From assembly GCA_002842855.1 (NCBI GenBank), contig PHEE01000002.1, forward strand, positions 169,003 to 233,002: a stretch of 64,000 bases of DNA, given 5' to 3'. Origin of the DNA: Alphaproteobacteria bacterium HGW-Alphaproteobacteria-4 (GTDB lineage: Bacteria > Pseudomonadota > Alphaproteobacteria > Rhodobacterales > Rhodobacteraceae). The translations under genes were made by a program, and so were the position numbers. Of the stretch, positions 44,994 through 53,272 are shown piece by piece. Below the pieces are notes generated by a model that did not search any database, was not told where the DNA came from, and worked only from the letters and a program-made list of their open reading frames with translations. The number at the start of each line of letters is the position of its first letter. The stretch's first letter is position 1.

Positions 44994-46300
44994 GCTGCTG
45001 CTCCGATGCCGCCAGACAGCATCTCGCGCGCGAGCCCTCCGAGGCCGTCCATCCGGAGCCGGAAGTTGAGCCCGTTCGTGCCGATATCGACGCGCTCAAC
45101 CAGCAGCGTGACAATGCGGGCCTGCTCTGCGGGGAAGAGTTCGTCCCACAGCGGATCGAGCTGCTGCAAGGCCGCGCGTGCGTCGGCCTCGGAGATGTCT
45201 TCGGCGTAGGCACGCGCCGCCTTCAAGGTCCCCGCAACAATCTCCGGCTGGCGAAAGACGGCGCGAAGCTGGTCGATCACCGCCGCCTCGATATCGCCCG
45301 CGGGCACGCGGCCGACCGGGCACGACCCAGCGCCATGCTTCAGCACCGTCTGGCTGACATAGTAGCGGTAGAGCCTGCCGCCCTTGCGGGTGTGGGTCGG
45401 CGAGAACGCGGCGCCATCGGGACCGAAGAGTAGTCCCTTCAGCAGCGCGGGCGTGTCGGCGCGAGTCCGGGCGGCGCGCTTGCGGGGGCTTTCCTGCAGG
45501 ATGGCGTGAACCTTGTCCCAAGTCTCGCGGTCGATGATCGCGTCGTGTTCGCCGGGATAGCTGTCGCCCTTGTGGACCGACTCGCCAAGGTATGCCCGGT
45601 TCGCAAGCATCCGGTAGAGATACTTCTTGTCGATCCGGTTGCCACGAGGCGTCCCGAGCCCCCGTGCGTCGACCTCGCGGGCCAGCACCGTGCAGGAGCC
45701 GATCTCGATGAAGCGGGCGAAGATCCAGCGCACATGCGCAGCGGCTTCTTCGTAGACGAGCAACTTCCGGTTTTCCACCCGGTAGCCGAAGGGCGGCACC
45801 CCACCCATCCACATCCCCTTTTTCCGACTGGCGGCGACCTTGTCCCGGATGCGCTCGGCTGTGACCTCGCGCTCGAACTGGGCGAAGGACAGCAGGATGT
45901 TCAGCGTGAGCCGTCCCATCGATGTGGTCGTATTGAACGACTGCGTGACCGAGACGAAGGTGACGCCGTTCCGGTCGAACACCTCGACCAGCTTGGCAAA
46001 ATCGGCCAGCGAGCGGCTGAGGCGGTCTATCTTGTAGACGACTACCACGTCGACCAGTCCGTCCTCGATGTCGGCCAGCAGCCGCTTCAGGCTGGGGCGT
46101 TCCAGCGTGCCGCCAGAGATACCGCCGTCGTCATACTGATCGCGGACCAGCACCCAGCCCTCAGACCGCTGGCTGGCGATGTAGGCTTCGCAGGCCTCTC
46201 GTTGGGCGTGGAGGCTGTTGAACTCCTGCTCCAGCCCTTCCTCGGAGGATTTCCGGGTGTAGACTGCGCAGCGCAGCTTGCGGACGACGGGTTTCGTCAT
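44990..46300 (-). CDS. Large serine recombinase (resolvase/recombinase family)
   Basis: The 436-residue protein has an N-terminal resolvase domain with AVYTRKSSEEG (catalytic Ser at about residue 18), VYKIDRLSRSL and the DNA-invertase-type helix, then the Recombinase domain (about 180-280) and a C-terminal region. The zinc-ribbon area is degenerate: LLFGPDGAAFSP and YRYYVSQ stand where Cys pairs are usual. It is the only recombinase seen and probably integrates or excises the element. ATG 46300 (MTKPVVRKLRCAVYTRK) was chosen over the longer open frame to 46408. It overlaps DUF2924 by 4 bp. Confidence 0.9.
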   Translation of the reverse strand: MTKPVVRKLRCAVYTRKSSEEGLEQEFNSLHAQREACEAYIASQRSEGWVLVRDQYDDGGISGGTLERPSLKRLLADIEDGLVDVVVVYKIDRLSRSLADFAKLVEVFDRNGVTFVSVTQSFNTTTSMGRLTLNILLSFAQFEREVTAERIRDKVAASRKKGMWMGGVPPFGYRVENRKLLVYEEAAAHVRWIFARFIEIGSCTVLAREVDARGLGTPRGNRIDKKYLYRMLANRAYLGESVHKGDSYPGEHDAIIDRETWDKVHAILQESPRKRAARTRADTPALLKGLLFGPDGAAFSPTHTRKGGRLYRYYVSQTVLKHGAGSCPVGRVPAGDIEAAVIDQLRAVFRQPEIVAGTLKAARAYAEDISEADARAALQQLDPLWDELFPAEQARIVTLLVERVDIGTNGLNFRLRMDGLGGLAREMLSGGIGAAA

Positions 46301-46752
46301 GTCCGCCCTCTGTGGTTCTTGAGCCCGAAGAAGACCCAGCCGTTCCAGCGCGTGCCGGTGATAGCGCGCGCGATGGCGGACAGCGACTTGTACGGCCGCC
46401 CCTGCCATTCGAAGCCGTCAGCGGTGACCGTGACGATGTATTCGACGCCCTGCCATTCGCGCAGCAGCCGCGTGCCGGTGATGGGGCGATCGCGGTCGAG
46501 GCGAATTCCGCGCTTCTTCTTGTCGCCGCCATCCAGTTCCTCGCCGAGCCGCTCCAGCCGCCGGACCGTCTCGGGTTTCAGCCCGCCATAGGCGAGTTCC
46601 TGGATGCGGTAAGCCAGGCGGGATTCAAGGTAGCGCCGGTTGAAGGGCGGCGGTTCGCTGTCGAACAACTCGCGCCACTGCTTTTTCAGGTCGGGCGTCG
46701 TCGTGGTCTTCAGCGCCGCGAGGCGCGCGGGGATGGGGTCGTGAGTCGTCAT
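46297..46752 (-). CDS. DUF2924 family protein
   Basis: The 151-residue protein has the DUF2924 pattern: LKKQWRELFDSEPPPFNRRYLESRLAYRIQELAYGGL followed by a C-terminal half with VTADGFEWQGRPYKSLSAIARAITGTRWNGWVFFGL. The family occurs immediately upstream of serine recombinases in many alphaproteobacterial islands, and a recombination-accessory or DNA-binding role is suspected. It overlaps both neighbours by 4 bp. The start at 46752 (MTTHDPIPARLAAL) is supported by the overlap. Confidence 0.88.
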   Translation of the reverse strand: MTTHDPIPARLAALKTTTTPDLKKQWRELFDSEPPPFNRRYLESRLAYRIQELAYGGLKPETVRRLERLGEELDGGDKKKRGIRLDRDRPITGTRLLREWQGVEYIVTVTADGFEWQGRPYKSLSAIARAITGTRWNGWVFFGLKNHRGRT

Positions 46753-46952
46753 GCGGTCTCCGTAGGGTTCTGGGTTGCATGACGGCATCGGTCAGCCGGA
46801 TAGTGTAGGCGAATTTCTCCAGCGCCTTCAGGAGGTTCACTCCGTTCTCGCCGCATCAGCCGCACCAGCCCGAGGGCGAGCAGCCCGCACAACTCGGCGC
46901 GACGCTCGGCGGCGGTCATCTGGTCGGGCGGCAGTGGATTGGGGCGTTTCAT
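46749..46952 (-). CDS. Small leader protein of the recombinase operon
   Basis: A 67-residue protein (MKRPNPLPPDQMTAAERRAELCGLLALGLVRLMRR...) whose stop overlaps the DUF2924 start by 4 bp. Short proteins with the MTAAERRAELCGLLALGLVRL pattern regularly precede DUF2924-recombinase pairs. No function is known. The start at 46952 was picked because it opens the conserved part; upstream in-frame codons run to 47012. It is the first gene of the left-going operon. Confidence 0.75.
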   Translation of the reverse strand: MKRPNPLPPDQMTAAERRAELCGLLALGLVRLMRRERSEPPEGAGEIRLHYPADRCRHATQNPTETA

Positions 46953-47071
46953 GCGAGCAAGTCTGTGTTGGCTTGCCCTGCCTCTACTCAGCCGATCCAA
47001 GAAACGTCCCACAGGGAAAGATGGCGGTTATGTGAAAGGCCGGACTCGACTCATGGTTGATCCATCGGGTA

Positions 47072-47086
47072 GAACATAATCAGAAC
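47072..47086 (+). promoter_or_regulatory. LexA (SOS) box upstream of the right-going element operon
   Basis: GAAC at 47072-47075 and GAAC at 47083-47086 are separated by exactly 7 bp. The surrounding bases (AGAACATAATCAGAACA) closely match the imuB box (AGAACATTATGCGAACA), sharing 14 of 17 positions. It lies 26 bp before the GTG start at 47113. The same divergent region also serves the recombinase operon (start 46952), so either arm could be under SOS control. Confidence 0.82.
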
Positions 47087-47112
47087 AGGCCGGCCGTTTG
47101 CGAGGTATTCCC

Positions 47113-48351
47113 GTGGGTTCCGATCTCAAGAAATTTGTTAATCCGAAGTTTCTCAAAACCATCGATCCGGCCCTGATGCGGGTTTTGTTCGTTCGGCACT
47201 TCGGCGAGGATGAACTGCCTGTGTCATTCGAGGGAGAGGCCCCAGCCATTCGGGCAGCTCTGTCGGCGCATTTCGAAGGAACCGTTGCTGGCTGGAACGC
47301 CGGAATGGTCGCCGATTTGCATCGCGTTGCCGAGCTTGGAACCAGCGAGGGCATGCAGCTTATTCTGAACGAAGCCCGGCGTCGTGGCGTGGTTCTCTAT
47401 CCCGAGCCCGACCCTGACGACACCGAGGCAGCGCCCATACGCCATGATCCCAAGCACGTCGCGCTTCATACCTACCTGCTGCATCACCGCGTTTTCGAGG
47501 CTGCAGCCGACTTTCATGCGCTGCGTGCGCCGACATCGCCTGCAGAGTTCCGCGGGCCAGAGCGGGACGTGGGGGCGGACCTGACCGAAGAAATGACCGA
47601 GGCTTTCAAGGCAGCGGTGATCAATCTGTTTTCGCAGGACCTTCAGGGTCAATATTGCCGCCTTGGGCCTTATGAGGAAGACGGCGAAATCAACCTGGTG
47701 ATCAGCCACGGCGCGCAAGTGACCACAACGCCGGTGGTCACCGGGGATCGGGAAGAGATCATCACCCTTCGCGCGGTCAAATATGCGGTGCTGCGGTACT
47801 CCCCGGTGGAAGGGCGCCTGTTCGTGGGCGGCGTGGTCAAGGCGCAGCAAGGCGAAATCGCCGAGCTTTTCGCCCGGCATGTTCTGCGGCGGCCGGGCTT
47901 CTTCTCGGGGCGGGACGCCCGCGATCTCTATACGCTCGATCCGATCAGCGATGCCGGGCCCGATTTCGCGTTCCAACATCGCTATGACGAGACCATCAAG
48001 GAGGTTCGGATCGTTGCCGCCGCCGCTGACCTCTTCGAGCGGGATGAAGAGGATCAGCGCTGGCGGCATGTGCGCAGCTGGGAATCGAAGGACGCGTCCG
48101 GTGGCGCGCTGACCCATTTCCGGGGCAGCGAGGTGCGGTTCGGTCGGGGCTGGCGGTTGGGCGAGATCACCTTCCGGGTCGCATTCGAAACCGGCGCAAA
48201 GCGACCGGCACAGGTCACAGTGCGGCTGAAGCCGCCAGGGACGCTCGCCTTCCGCCGGACGCGGTTCGAAAAGGCGATCCACACGCTGGTGCAGCGCAAT
48301 GGGCTCGAGAAGGACCGCGATGCTGGCATGGTTGTGGACGCGGCTGAGTGA
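47113..48351 (+). CDS. Uncharacterised SOS-boxed element protein A
   Basis: The 412-residue protein starts at GTG 47113 with GAGG about 7 bp upstream and a LexA box before that. It opens MGSDLKKFVNPKFLKTIDPALMRVLFVRHFGED and has a central predicted alpha/beta region (GQYCRLGPYEEDGEINLVISHGAQVTTTP) and a basic C-terminal part (TVRLKPPGTLAFRRTRFEKAIHTLVQRNGLEKDRD). No signal peptide or membrane segment is seen, and no family is recognised. Its end overlaps the next gene by 32 bp, so the two form one operon. An SOS-induced role in element excision, replication or defence would fit the context but is not shown by sequence. Confidence 0.75.
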   Translation: MGSDLKKFVNPKFLKTIDPALMRVLFVRHFGEDELPVSFEGEAPAIRAALSAHFEGTVAGWNAGMVADLHRVAELGTSEGMQLILNEARRRGVVLYPEPDPDDTEAAPIRHDPKHVALHTYLLHHRVFEAAADFHALRAPTSPAEFRGPERDVGADLTEEMTEAFKAAVINLFSQDLQGQYCRLGPYEEDGEINLVISHGAQVTTTPVVTGDREEIITLRAVKYAVLRYSPVEGRLFVGGVVKAQQGEIAELFARHVLRRPGFFSGRDARDLYTLDPISDAGPDFAFQHRYDETIKEVRIVAAAADLFERDEEDQRWRHVRSWESKDASGGALTHFRGSEVRFGRGWRLGEITFRVAFETGAKRPAQVTVRLKPPGTLAFRRTRFEKAIHTLVQRNGLEKDRDAGMVVDAAE

Positions 48352-49249
48352 GGGCGGCGCCCGGGTCGCGATCTCGGGCCGGGCGCTGAGCCGTTTTCCC
48401 GCAAACGATATTGAGCGCCTCTTGCGGGCGCAGGTGCTGATCGAAGAGCAGAAGGCCGATACCTGGTCGGTCTGCGCGCAGTGCGATTGCGGGCTTGATG
48501 CGCGCCCCGTCGAACAGTCGGATGATGCGTTCCGGGCCTGCTGCCCGCACGATCAGTCCGAAGACGTGATCCTTCAGAAGGACGATCTGCGCCGCTTTTC
48601 GGTCGACGTCGACAGGCTCGTGGCCCGGATTGCGGCCAGCGGGAATCTTGGCGGCGCTGTCGCCCGCGTTGCGGACGACGTCTGGCTATTGGGGGAGACC
48701 CCGTCTGGGCATGCCGTGGTCCTGTCAATCGATGCCGACAACCTGGTTACGCCGGGCGCGGTGATGGCGATCAGGGCGGCCGTGGGACCGAAGCCGATCA
48801 TGGCAATCGTCCACGACCTTTCCGCAACAATCGCCGTCAGGCTGCGGGAGGTCGGAGTCGAGCCCCACGAAATTGCAGCGGTTTTCAAGGCAGGGTCGGA
48901 TGGCACGGAACGCCTCGTCCTCGATCCGCCATCTTCAGTTCCGCGCCTTGTCATGAAGCTTTCGGCGCAATCGGTCACTCTCGACGGCCGTCGGTTAGAC
49001 CTGCCGACTCAGATGTTCGCGCTGTTTCGTCTGCTGATCGAGCAATCCGGCAAGCGTGATCCAGTCCTGAAAAAGCAGGATATCGAGAGGCAGACCGGCC
49101 GTCCCGCCAATGAAATCGCCCGCGACCTGCGCAACGCGCTTATCTCCTCTGGCATGCCCGAGGCGCAGGCGAAATCGCTGGTCGCGACGGTTCGCGCGCG
49201 CGGCTATCGGCTCGGCCTTGCCCCCGCCGAAGTGGTCATCGAACCCTGA
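48320..49249 (+). CDS. Uncharacterised element protein B with Cys cluster and OmpR-type winged helix
   Basis: The 309-residue protein has a zinc-finger-like Cys cluster (C52, C55, C57, C74, C75, H77) and a central alpha/beta domain (about 95-205). Its C-terminal segment, MFALFRLLIEQSGKRD to LVATVRARGYRLGL, resembles the OmpR/PhoB winged-helix effector domain, whose hallmark end is VRGRGYRL. It is probably a DNA-binding regulator or effector of the pair with protein A. ATG 48320 has AGGA 5-6 bp upstream and lies inside the end of the previous gene. No enzymatic motif is recognised. Confidence 0.75.
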   Translation: MLAWLWTRLSEGGARVAISGRALSRFPANDIERLLRAQVLIEEQKADTWSVCAQCDCGLDARPVEQSDDAFRACCPHDQSEDVILQKDDLRRFSVDVDRLVARIAASGNLGGAVARVADDVWLLGETPSGHAVVLSIDADNLVTPGAVMAIRAAVGPKPIMAIVHDLSATIAVRLREVGVEPHEIAAVFKAGSDGTERLVLDPPSSVPRLVMKLSAQSVTLDGRRLDLPTQMFALFRLLIEQSGKRDPVLKKQDIERQTGRPANEIARDLRNALISSGMPEAQAKSLVATVRARGYRLGLAPAEVVIEP

Positions 49250-49322
49250 GGCCGTCACACACAATCCGCACATAACAAACACACGGCAATCACACCGGCG
49301 GCTGCGGGCTGAGCGGCACATT

Positions 49323-49345
49323 CGGAACAACAGCAACATGTTCCG
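49323..49345 (+). promoter_or_regulatory. Inverted repeat just upstream of the sigma-like gene
   Basis: CGGAACA at 49323-49329 and TGTTCCG at 49339-49345 form a perfect 7-bp inverted repeat with a 9-bp spacer, directly before the GAGGTG ribosome binding site of the gene at 49358. It is a candidate operator or an mRNA hairpin that gates translation of the first replication-arm gene. Confidence 0.55.
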
Positions 49346-49357
49346 AGGTGCTCCCGA

Positions 49358-49951
49358 ATGTTTCCGCCGATTTCCCCCGACGACCTTGCCACACTGATCG
49401 ACGAGGCAGCCATTGCCGCGCGCCGCCTGCATCGCAAGCTGATGCTGCCCGCCGCCGATCTCGACGATCTTCGCCAGGACCTGCTGGTCGGCATGATCTG
49501 CCGGCTGCCCGGCTTCGATGCGCGCCGTGGCAGCATCGGCGCTTTCGCCAACATCGTCTTGCGCAACCAGTCCTCGCGCATCGCGATCCGCCATCACCGC
49601 CAGCGGCGCATGCATGGCGGCACGGTGCTTTCGCTCGACGCCCCCGTTTCCGGCGCGACCGAGCCCTTGGGTTGCCTGCTGGCGGAAGCCGATGGTCTGG
49701 CCGCCTGGCATGGGCAGGACCGCGCTGCCACGGACGACGCCGAGACCCACCACGATCTCGCCCGGATGCTGGGCGGCCTGCCCGAGCAGGCGCGCGGGCT
49801 TTGTGCGGCGCTTGGCACTTGCGCTGTCGCGGAGATCGTCGAACGCACCGGCACCTCCCGGTCCGCCCTCTACCGCCACATCGCCCGCCTGCGGCTCGAC
49901 CTCGCCATGCGTGGGATCGGGGCCGAGTGGGACGGTTCGAAAGCGGCGTGA
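49358..49951 (+). CDS. Sigma-70-like (ECF/phage-type) regulator
   Basis: The 197-residue protein has a sigma region 2-like N-terminal half (LDDLRQDLLVGMICRLPGFDARRGSIGAFANIVLRNQ) and a C-terminal region 4-like helix-turn-helix (CAVAEIVERTGTSRSALYRHIARLRLDLA). It could direct RNA polymerase to element promoters or act as a plain DNA-binding regulator. Start ATG 49358 has GAGGTG upstream. It begins a long co-directional operon. The sigma assignment is by motif pattern; promoter recognition by it is unproven. Confidence 0.72.
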   Translation: MFPPISPDDLATLIDEAAIAARRLHRKLMLPAADLDDLRQDLLVGMICRLPGFDARRGSIGAFANIVLRNQSSRIAIRHHRQRRMHGGTVLSLDAPVSGATEPLGCLLAEADGLAAWHGQDRAATDDAETHHDLARMLGGLPEQARGLCAALGTCAVAEIVERTGTSRSALYRHIARLRLDLAMRGIGAEWDGSKAA

Positions 49952-49964
49952 GTAGAGGACAGAC

Positions 49965-50321
49965 ATGGAGATGATCGTCATGCCCGTCACCGAATTCACG
50001 CCCGCAAAGGCCCGGCCGCTCACCGACATCGAGTTCTGCGCCTGGATCGGCCAAGCCATGCCGGGCGACCGCCTCGAGTATCATCGCGGGTTTCTCGGGA
50101 TCGATACCACGGCGGTGATTTCCACCTTGCCGGAACCGGAACGCCGCAGGCTTGGGGCGTTGGCCAGTGCTGCCCACCGCGCCTTCGAGGCCGCGCTGGT
50201 GCATCTGGTGCAGGTCCGCGTCGGCCCCGACCGTTTCGCCTATCTGGCCATCGCGCGAACCAAGCCGCGCCATGCGCCGATCCCGTTTTCCCAACTCATC
50301 GCGACAGAGGAGGCCGCCTGA
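49965..50321 (+). CDS. Hypothetical element protein (118 aa)
   Basis: A 118-residue protein (MEMIVMPVTEFTPAKARPLTDIEFCAWIGQAMPGDRLEYHRGFL) preceded by AGAGGA. A start five codons later at 49980 is possible. No known domain is recognised; the N-terminal half has aromatic and acidic positions suggestive of a small folded domain. It follows the sigma-like gene by 13 bp and its stop (TGA) touches the next ATG (TGATG), so it belongs to the same operon. Confidence 0.68.
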   Translation: MEMIVMPVTEFTPAKARPLTDIEFCAWIGQAMPGDRLEYHRGFLGIDTTAVISTLPEPERRRLGALASAAHRAFEAALVHLVQVRVGPDRFAYLAIARTKPRHAPIPFSQLIATEEAA

Positions 50322-50419
50322 TGCGCGCCGCGCTTGCCTGGATCGGGGATCGGCTCCCGCCGTCCCTCTACTTCATTCTGGCCGGAAATTCGGCCCCATC
50401 CCCCAACGGAGACCACGAT

Positions 50420-50713
50420 ATGACCGAGATCAACGGCCCGCTTGCGCGCCTGCGCAAGGCTTTCCGCAGCCTTGAGGATCTGCCGGAGGTGATCCCCGCC
50501 GCCTGGCGTCCCGGCCATGCCACCGATCCGCTGCCCGTCGAGACCGCGAGTGTCGACGATATCGCCATCGCGATCGTCGCCGCGAATGCCGAACTGTCCG
50601 CGGCCATCCAGCGCTCCTCGGCGCTGGAAAAGCTCCACCGTCTGGCTCGCGAAGCCGGGGCTGTTGGCACGGACCGCGCCGTGGATGCGGCCCTGAAACG
50701 GGAGGGGCGCTAA
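50420..50713 (+). CDS. Hypothetical small element protein
   Basis: From ATG 50420, which has GGAGACC upstream, the protein is 97 residues (MTEINGPLARLRKAFRSLEDLPEVIPAAW). An earlier ATG at 50321, coupled to the previous stop, would add 33 residues without obvious conservation. The sequence is helical with a run of Ala/Ile-rich positions. No function is recognised. Its stop overlaps the start of the next gene. Confidence 0.62.
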   Translation: MTEINGPLARLRKAFRSLEDLPEVIPAAWRPGHATDPLPVETASVDDIAIAIVAANAELSAAIQRSSALEKLHRLAREAGAVGTDRAVDAALKREGR

Positions 50714-51231
50714 TGGCCATGCCTTTCCCCAGCACCGATGCGCCGACCGAGGGGCGCGACGGAAACATGCCGAAGTTCGACGACCTCGACCGGCTGTCCA
50801 TCGGCGAAATCGCCGACATGCCGCCGGCGCTGCTTCTTGCGCTGCAGGAAGAAGCAGCGGCCGAGACCGCGCGGGTCAAGCGCCTGAAGGACCGTTTCGA
50901 AGCGGCACTGGCGCAGCGTTATGACGCTGCGACCGAGGCCGAGCGGTCTGCGCAGGGCAAGACCTCGGGCACGGTCCGAATCGAAGATGCGGGCGTGGTG
51001 GTGATCGCCGACCTGCCGAAGAAGGTCACGTGGGATCAGGACCGGCTGGCCACCATGGCAACCCGGATCCGCGAGGCGGGCGACGATCCGACCCAGTATC
51101 TCGAGATCGCCTATCGCGTGCCGGAACGCCGCTTCGGCGCCTGGCCTGACGCCATGCGCGAGGGCTTCGCAGCCGCCCGGTCCGAGACCACCGGCAAACC
51201 CGTGTTCCGGCTCGAGACCCGAGACCGGTGA
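50713..51231 (+). CDS. Hypothetical phage-type protein (172 aa)
   Basis: The 172-residue protein has a helical N-terminal half (ALLLALQEEAAAETARVKRLKDRFEAALAQRY) and a C-terminal strand-rich part (VRIEDAGVVVIADLPKKVTWDQDRLATMATRI). Such proteins often sit just before recombination ATPases in phage replication operons, but the family is not named here. It starts by overlapping the previous stop and ends about 100 bp before the ATPase gene. Confidence 0.68.
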   Translation: MAMPFPSTDAPTEGRDGNMPKFDDLDRLSIGEIADMPPALLLALQEEAAAETARVKRLKDRFEAALAQRYDAATEAERSAQGKTSGTVRIEDAGVVVIADLPKKVTWDQDRLATMATRIREAGDDPTQYLEIAYRVPERRFGAWPDAMREGFAAARSETTGKPVFRLETRDR

Positions 51232-51332
51232 CGCGCGGCGGCGGGACGCCCGAGCGGTAACGCCGGGCAGGTTCCCCTTCGGCACCCGGTCACCCCCGCC
51301 GCCGCGCCCCTTGAAATCCTTCGGAGAATCCC

Positions 51333-52190
51333 ATGGCCTTCCGCATCATCACCGCCGACGAACGCCTCTCGGCAGCCGAGAACAAGACCTCGCTCGCCAT
51401 CTTCGGCCCACCGGGCGTGGGCAAGACCACGCTTCTGAAGTCTCTGCCTGCCGACGAAACCGTCTGCCTCGACCTCGAGGCTGGCATGAAATCGGTGCAG
51501 GACTGGCGCGGCGCGTCGATCCCGGTGCGCAGCTTCACCGACTTCCGCGATCTGGCGGTGCTGATCGGCGGGCCGGACCCCGCGCAACATCCGCAGTCTT
51601 GGTACGGGACCGAACGGCACGCGTGGCTGCAGGCCCAGCACCGCGACAGCGGCATCGAGGCCTTCCTCGCCGCGCGCCGTATCGTCTTTGTCGACTCGAT
51701 CACCGATCTGACCCGGCAGGCGATGGCCTATGCCCGCCAGCAGCCTGAGGCCTTCTCGGACCGGACCGGCAAGCCGGATGTCCGCGGTGCCTATGGGCTT
51801 CTGGGGCGTGAGGTGATCCAGGCGCTGAAGCACCTCCAGCATGCACGCGGCAAGACCGTGATCTTCGTGGGCGTGCTGGAAAAGGTGACCGACGATTTCG
51901 GTGCCGTCACCTGGCAGCCGCAGATGGAAGGCAGCAAGGCGGGGCGGGAATTGCCCGGCATCGTGGACCAGGTGGTTTCGATGCAGTTGTTCGCCCGCGA
52001 TGCCGAGGGTGGTTGGGTTCTGGACGAGACCGCCACGGACCGTCGCCTGGTCTGCAAGTCCGGCAACCCCTGGGGCCTTCCCGCCAAGGACCGTTCCGGC
52101 CGTCTCGACCTGACCGAACCGCCCGATCTCGGCGCGCTGCTCGCCCGGATCGACGGCCGCGCCCCGCAACAATCCGAATTCGCCTCCTGA
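51333..52190 (+). CDS. Sak4-like phage recombination ATPase (AAA_24 type)
   Basis: The 285-residue P-loop protein has Walker A FGPPGVGKTTLL (near residues 24-35), a Walker B-like IVFVDSITDLT, and a RecA-like core. It matches the AAA_24/Sak4 group of phage single-strand annealing ATPases that act with a single-stranded DNA-binding partner. The next gene encodes a plausible partner. It would support recombination-dependent replication of the element. A general nucleotide-binding role cannot be ruled out. Confidence 0.78.
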   Translation: MAFRIITADERLSAAENKTSLAIFGPPGVGKTTLLKSLPADETVCLDLEAGMKSVQDWRGASIPVRSFTDFRDLAVLIGGPDPAQHPQSWYGTERHAWLQAQHRDSGIEAFLAARRIVFVDSITDLTRQAMAYARQQPEAFSDRTGKPDVRGAYGLLGREVIQALKHLQHARGKTVIFVGVLEKVTDDFGAVTWQPQMEGSKAGRELPGIVDQVVSMQLFARDAEGGWVLDETATDRRLVCKSGNPWGLPAKDRSGRLDLTEPPDLGALLARIDGRAPQQSEFAS

Positions 52191-52209
52191 TCCCTGAAAG
52201 GAACTGACC

Positions 52210-52959
52210 ATGAGCTACGATCTGAACGACGCCCAACCGCAGATGGCCCCCATCGGCGAGCTGATCCCGGACGGCACCTTCGCCAAGGTCCGCCTGACCA
52301 TCCGCCCCGGCGGGGTGAACGGCGCGACGCCGATGGATGCGGGGCTGCTGAAGGCCTCGCAGTCCAGCGATGCGCGGATGCTCGATTGCGAATTCACCGT
52401 GGTCGAGGGCCCGCATGCCCGGCGCAAGTTCTGGCAGAGCTTCACCGTGGCGGGCGGAAAGCTGGACGAGAAAGGCCAGTCCATCGGTTGGAAGATCTCG
52501 AAATCCACGTTTCGCGCCATGGTGGACAGCGCCCTCGGGCTCGATCCGCGCGACGAAACCCCGGCGACCAAGGCCAAGCGGGTGCTGCCCGGCCTCAAGC
52601 ATCTCGACGGCATCGTCTTCGCAGCCCGCATCATGGTGGAGCCCGCGTCCAACCCGCAATACCGCGACCAGAACCGCATCGCCAACGTCGTTCTGCCCGA
52701 CGAGCCGCACCATGCCACCGTCATGCGCGGTGAAACCGTCCCGCCGGAACCCGTCAACGCCCCGCCGCGCAAGGCCGCGAGCGGCGCGGCGCCGGGCTGG
52801 CAAGCGCCGACACCGGCATGGGGCGCGGCACAGCAGCCCGCTGCAACGACCCCTCCGGCCTGGGGCGCGCAGACCGTACCCACAGCGGCTGCCGCGACGC
52901 AGGCACCGGCGTCCGCCGCGCCGGGCGCCCCCGCGATGCCCGCCTGGCTCAATGGCTGA
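52210..52959 (+). CDS. SSB/DUF669-like protein with Ala/Pro-rich tail
   Basis: The 249-residue protein has an N-terminal globular part (about 1-180) with CEFTVVEGPHARRKFWQSFTVAGG, similar in pattern to DUF669-like phage proteins. A long Ala/Pro/Gln-rich disordered tail (about 180-249) follows, ending PAMPAWLNG. A globular domain with a flexible tail directly after a Sak4-like ATPase suggests an SSB-type partner. It begins MSYDLND, sharing a DLN motif with three later genes. The assignment is inferred from pattern and context. Confidence 0.68.
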   Translation: MSYDLNDAQPQMAPIGELIPDGTFAKVRLTIRPGGVNGATPMDAGLLKASQSSDARMLDCEFTVVEGPHARRKFWQSFTVAGGKLDEKGQSIGWKISKSTFRAMVDSALGLDPRDETPATKAKRVLPGLKHLDGIVFAARIMVEPASNPQYRDQNRIANVVLPDEPHHATVMRGETVPPEPVNAPPRKAASGAAPGWQAPTPAWGAAQQPAATTPPAWGAQTVPTAAAATQAPASAAPGAPAMPAWLNG

Positions 52960-53272
52960 GGCGCGGCGGAAGCGGCGGTCGGGTGGCTCTGCGCGATCCA
53001 CCACCGCCGAGCCCGATGGGGCTGGGCCGGGCGACCGGCCCATGACCCCGGACGAATGGCAAGCGCATGTGACGCGCGCCGCCGCGCTGGAGATCGGAAC
53101 ATGGCTCGAGGCCCGAGGAAGACTGCACCAACCCATCGCAAGCCTCACCCTCGGCGACCTCGAGGCCATGGCCAGCAACGCGATCTCACGCTGGATCGTG
53201 ATGCAGACCGAGAAGCTTCAGCGGGCGGGTTGGCCGCCCGAGGACCCGATCGCGAATTTCCTACTGGGGTAG
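52952..53272 (+). CDS. Hypothetical element protein (106 aa)
   Basis: A 106-residue protein whose ATG lies 8 bp inside the end of the preceding gene. It has a basic, low-complexity N terminus (MAEARRKRRSGGSARS) and a helical body (AAALEIGTWLEARGRLHQPIASLTLGDLEAMASNAISRWIVMQTEKLQRAGWP). No domain is recognised. It overlaps the start of the next gene. Confidence 0.65.
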   Translation: MAEARRKRRSGGSARSTTAEPDGAGPGDRPMTPDEWQAHVTRAAALEIGTWLEARGRLHQPIASLTLGDLEAMASNAISRWIVMQTEKLQRAGWPPEDPIANFLLG

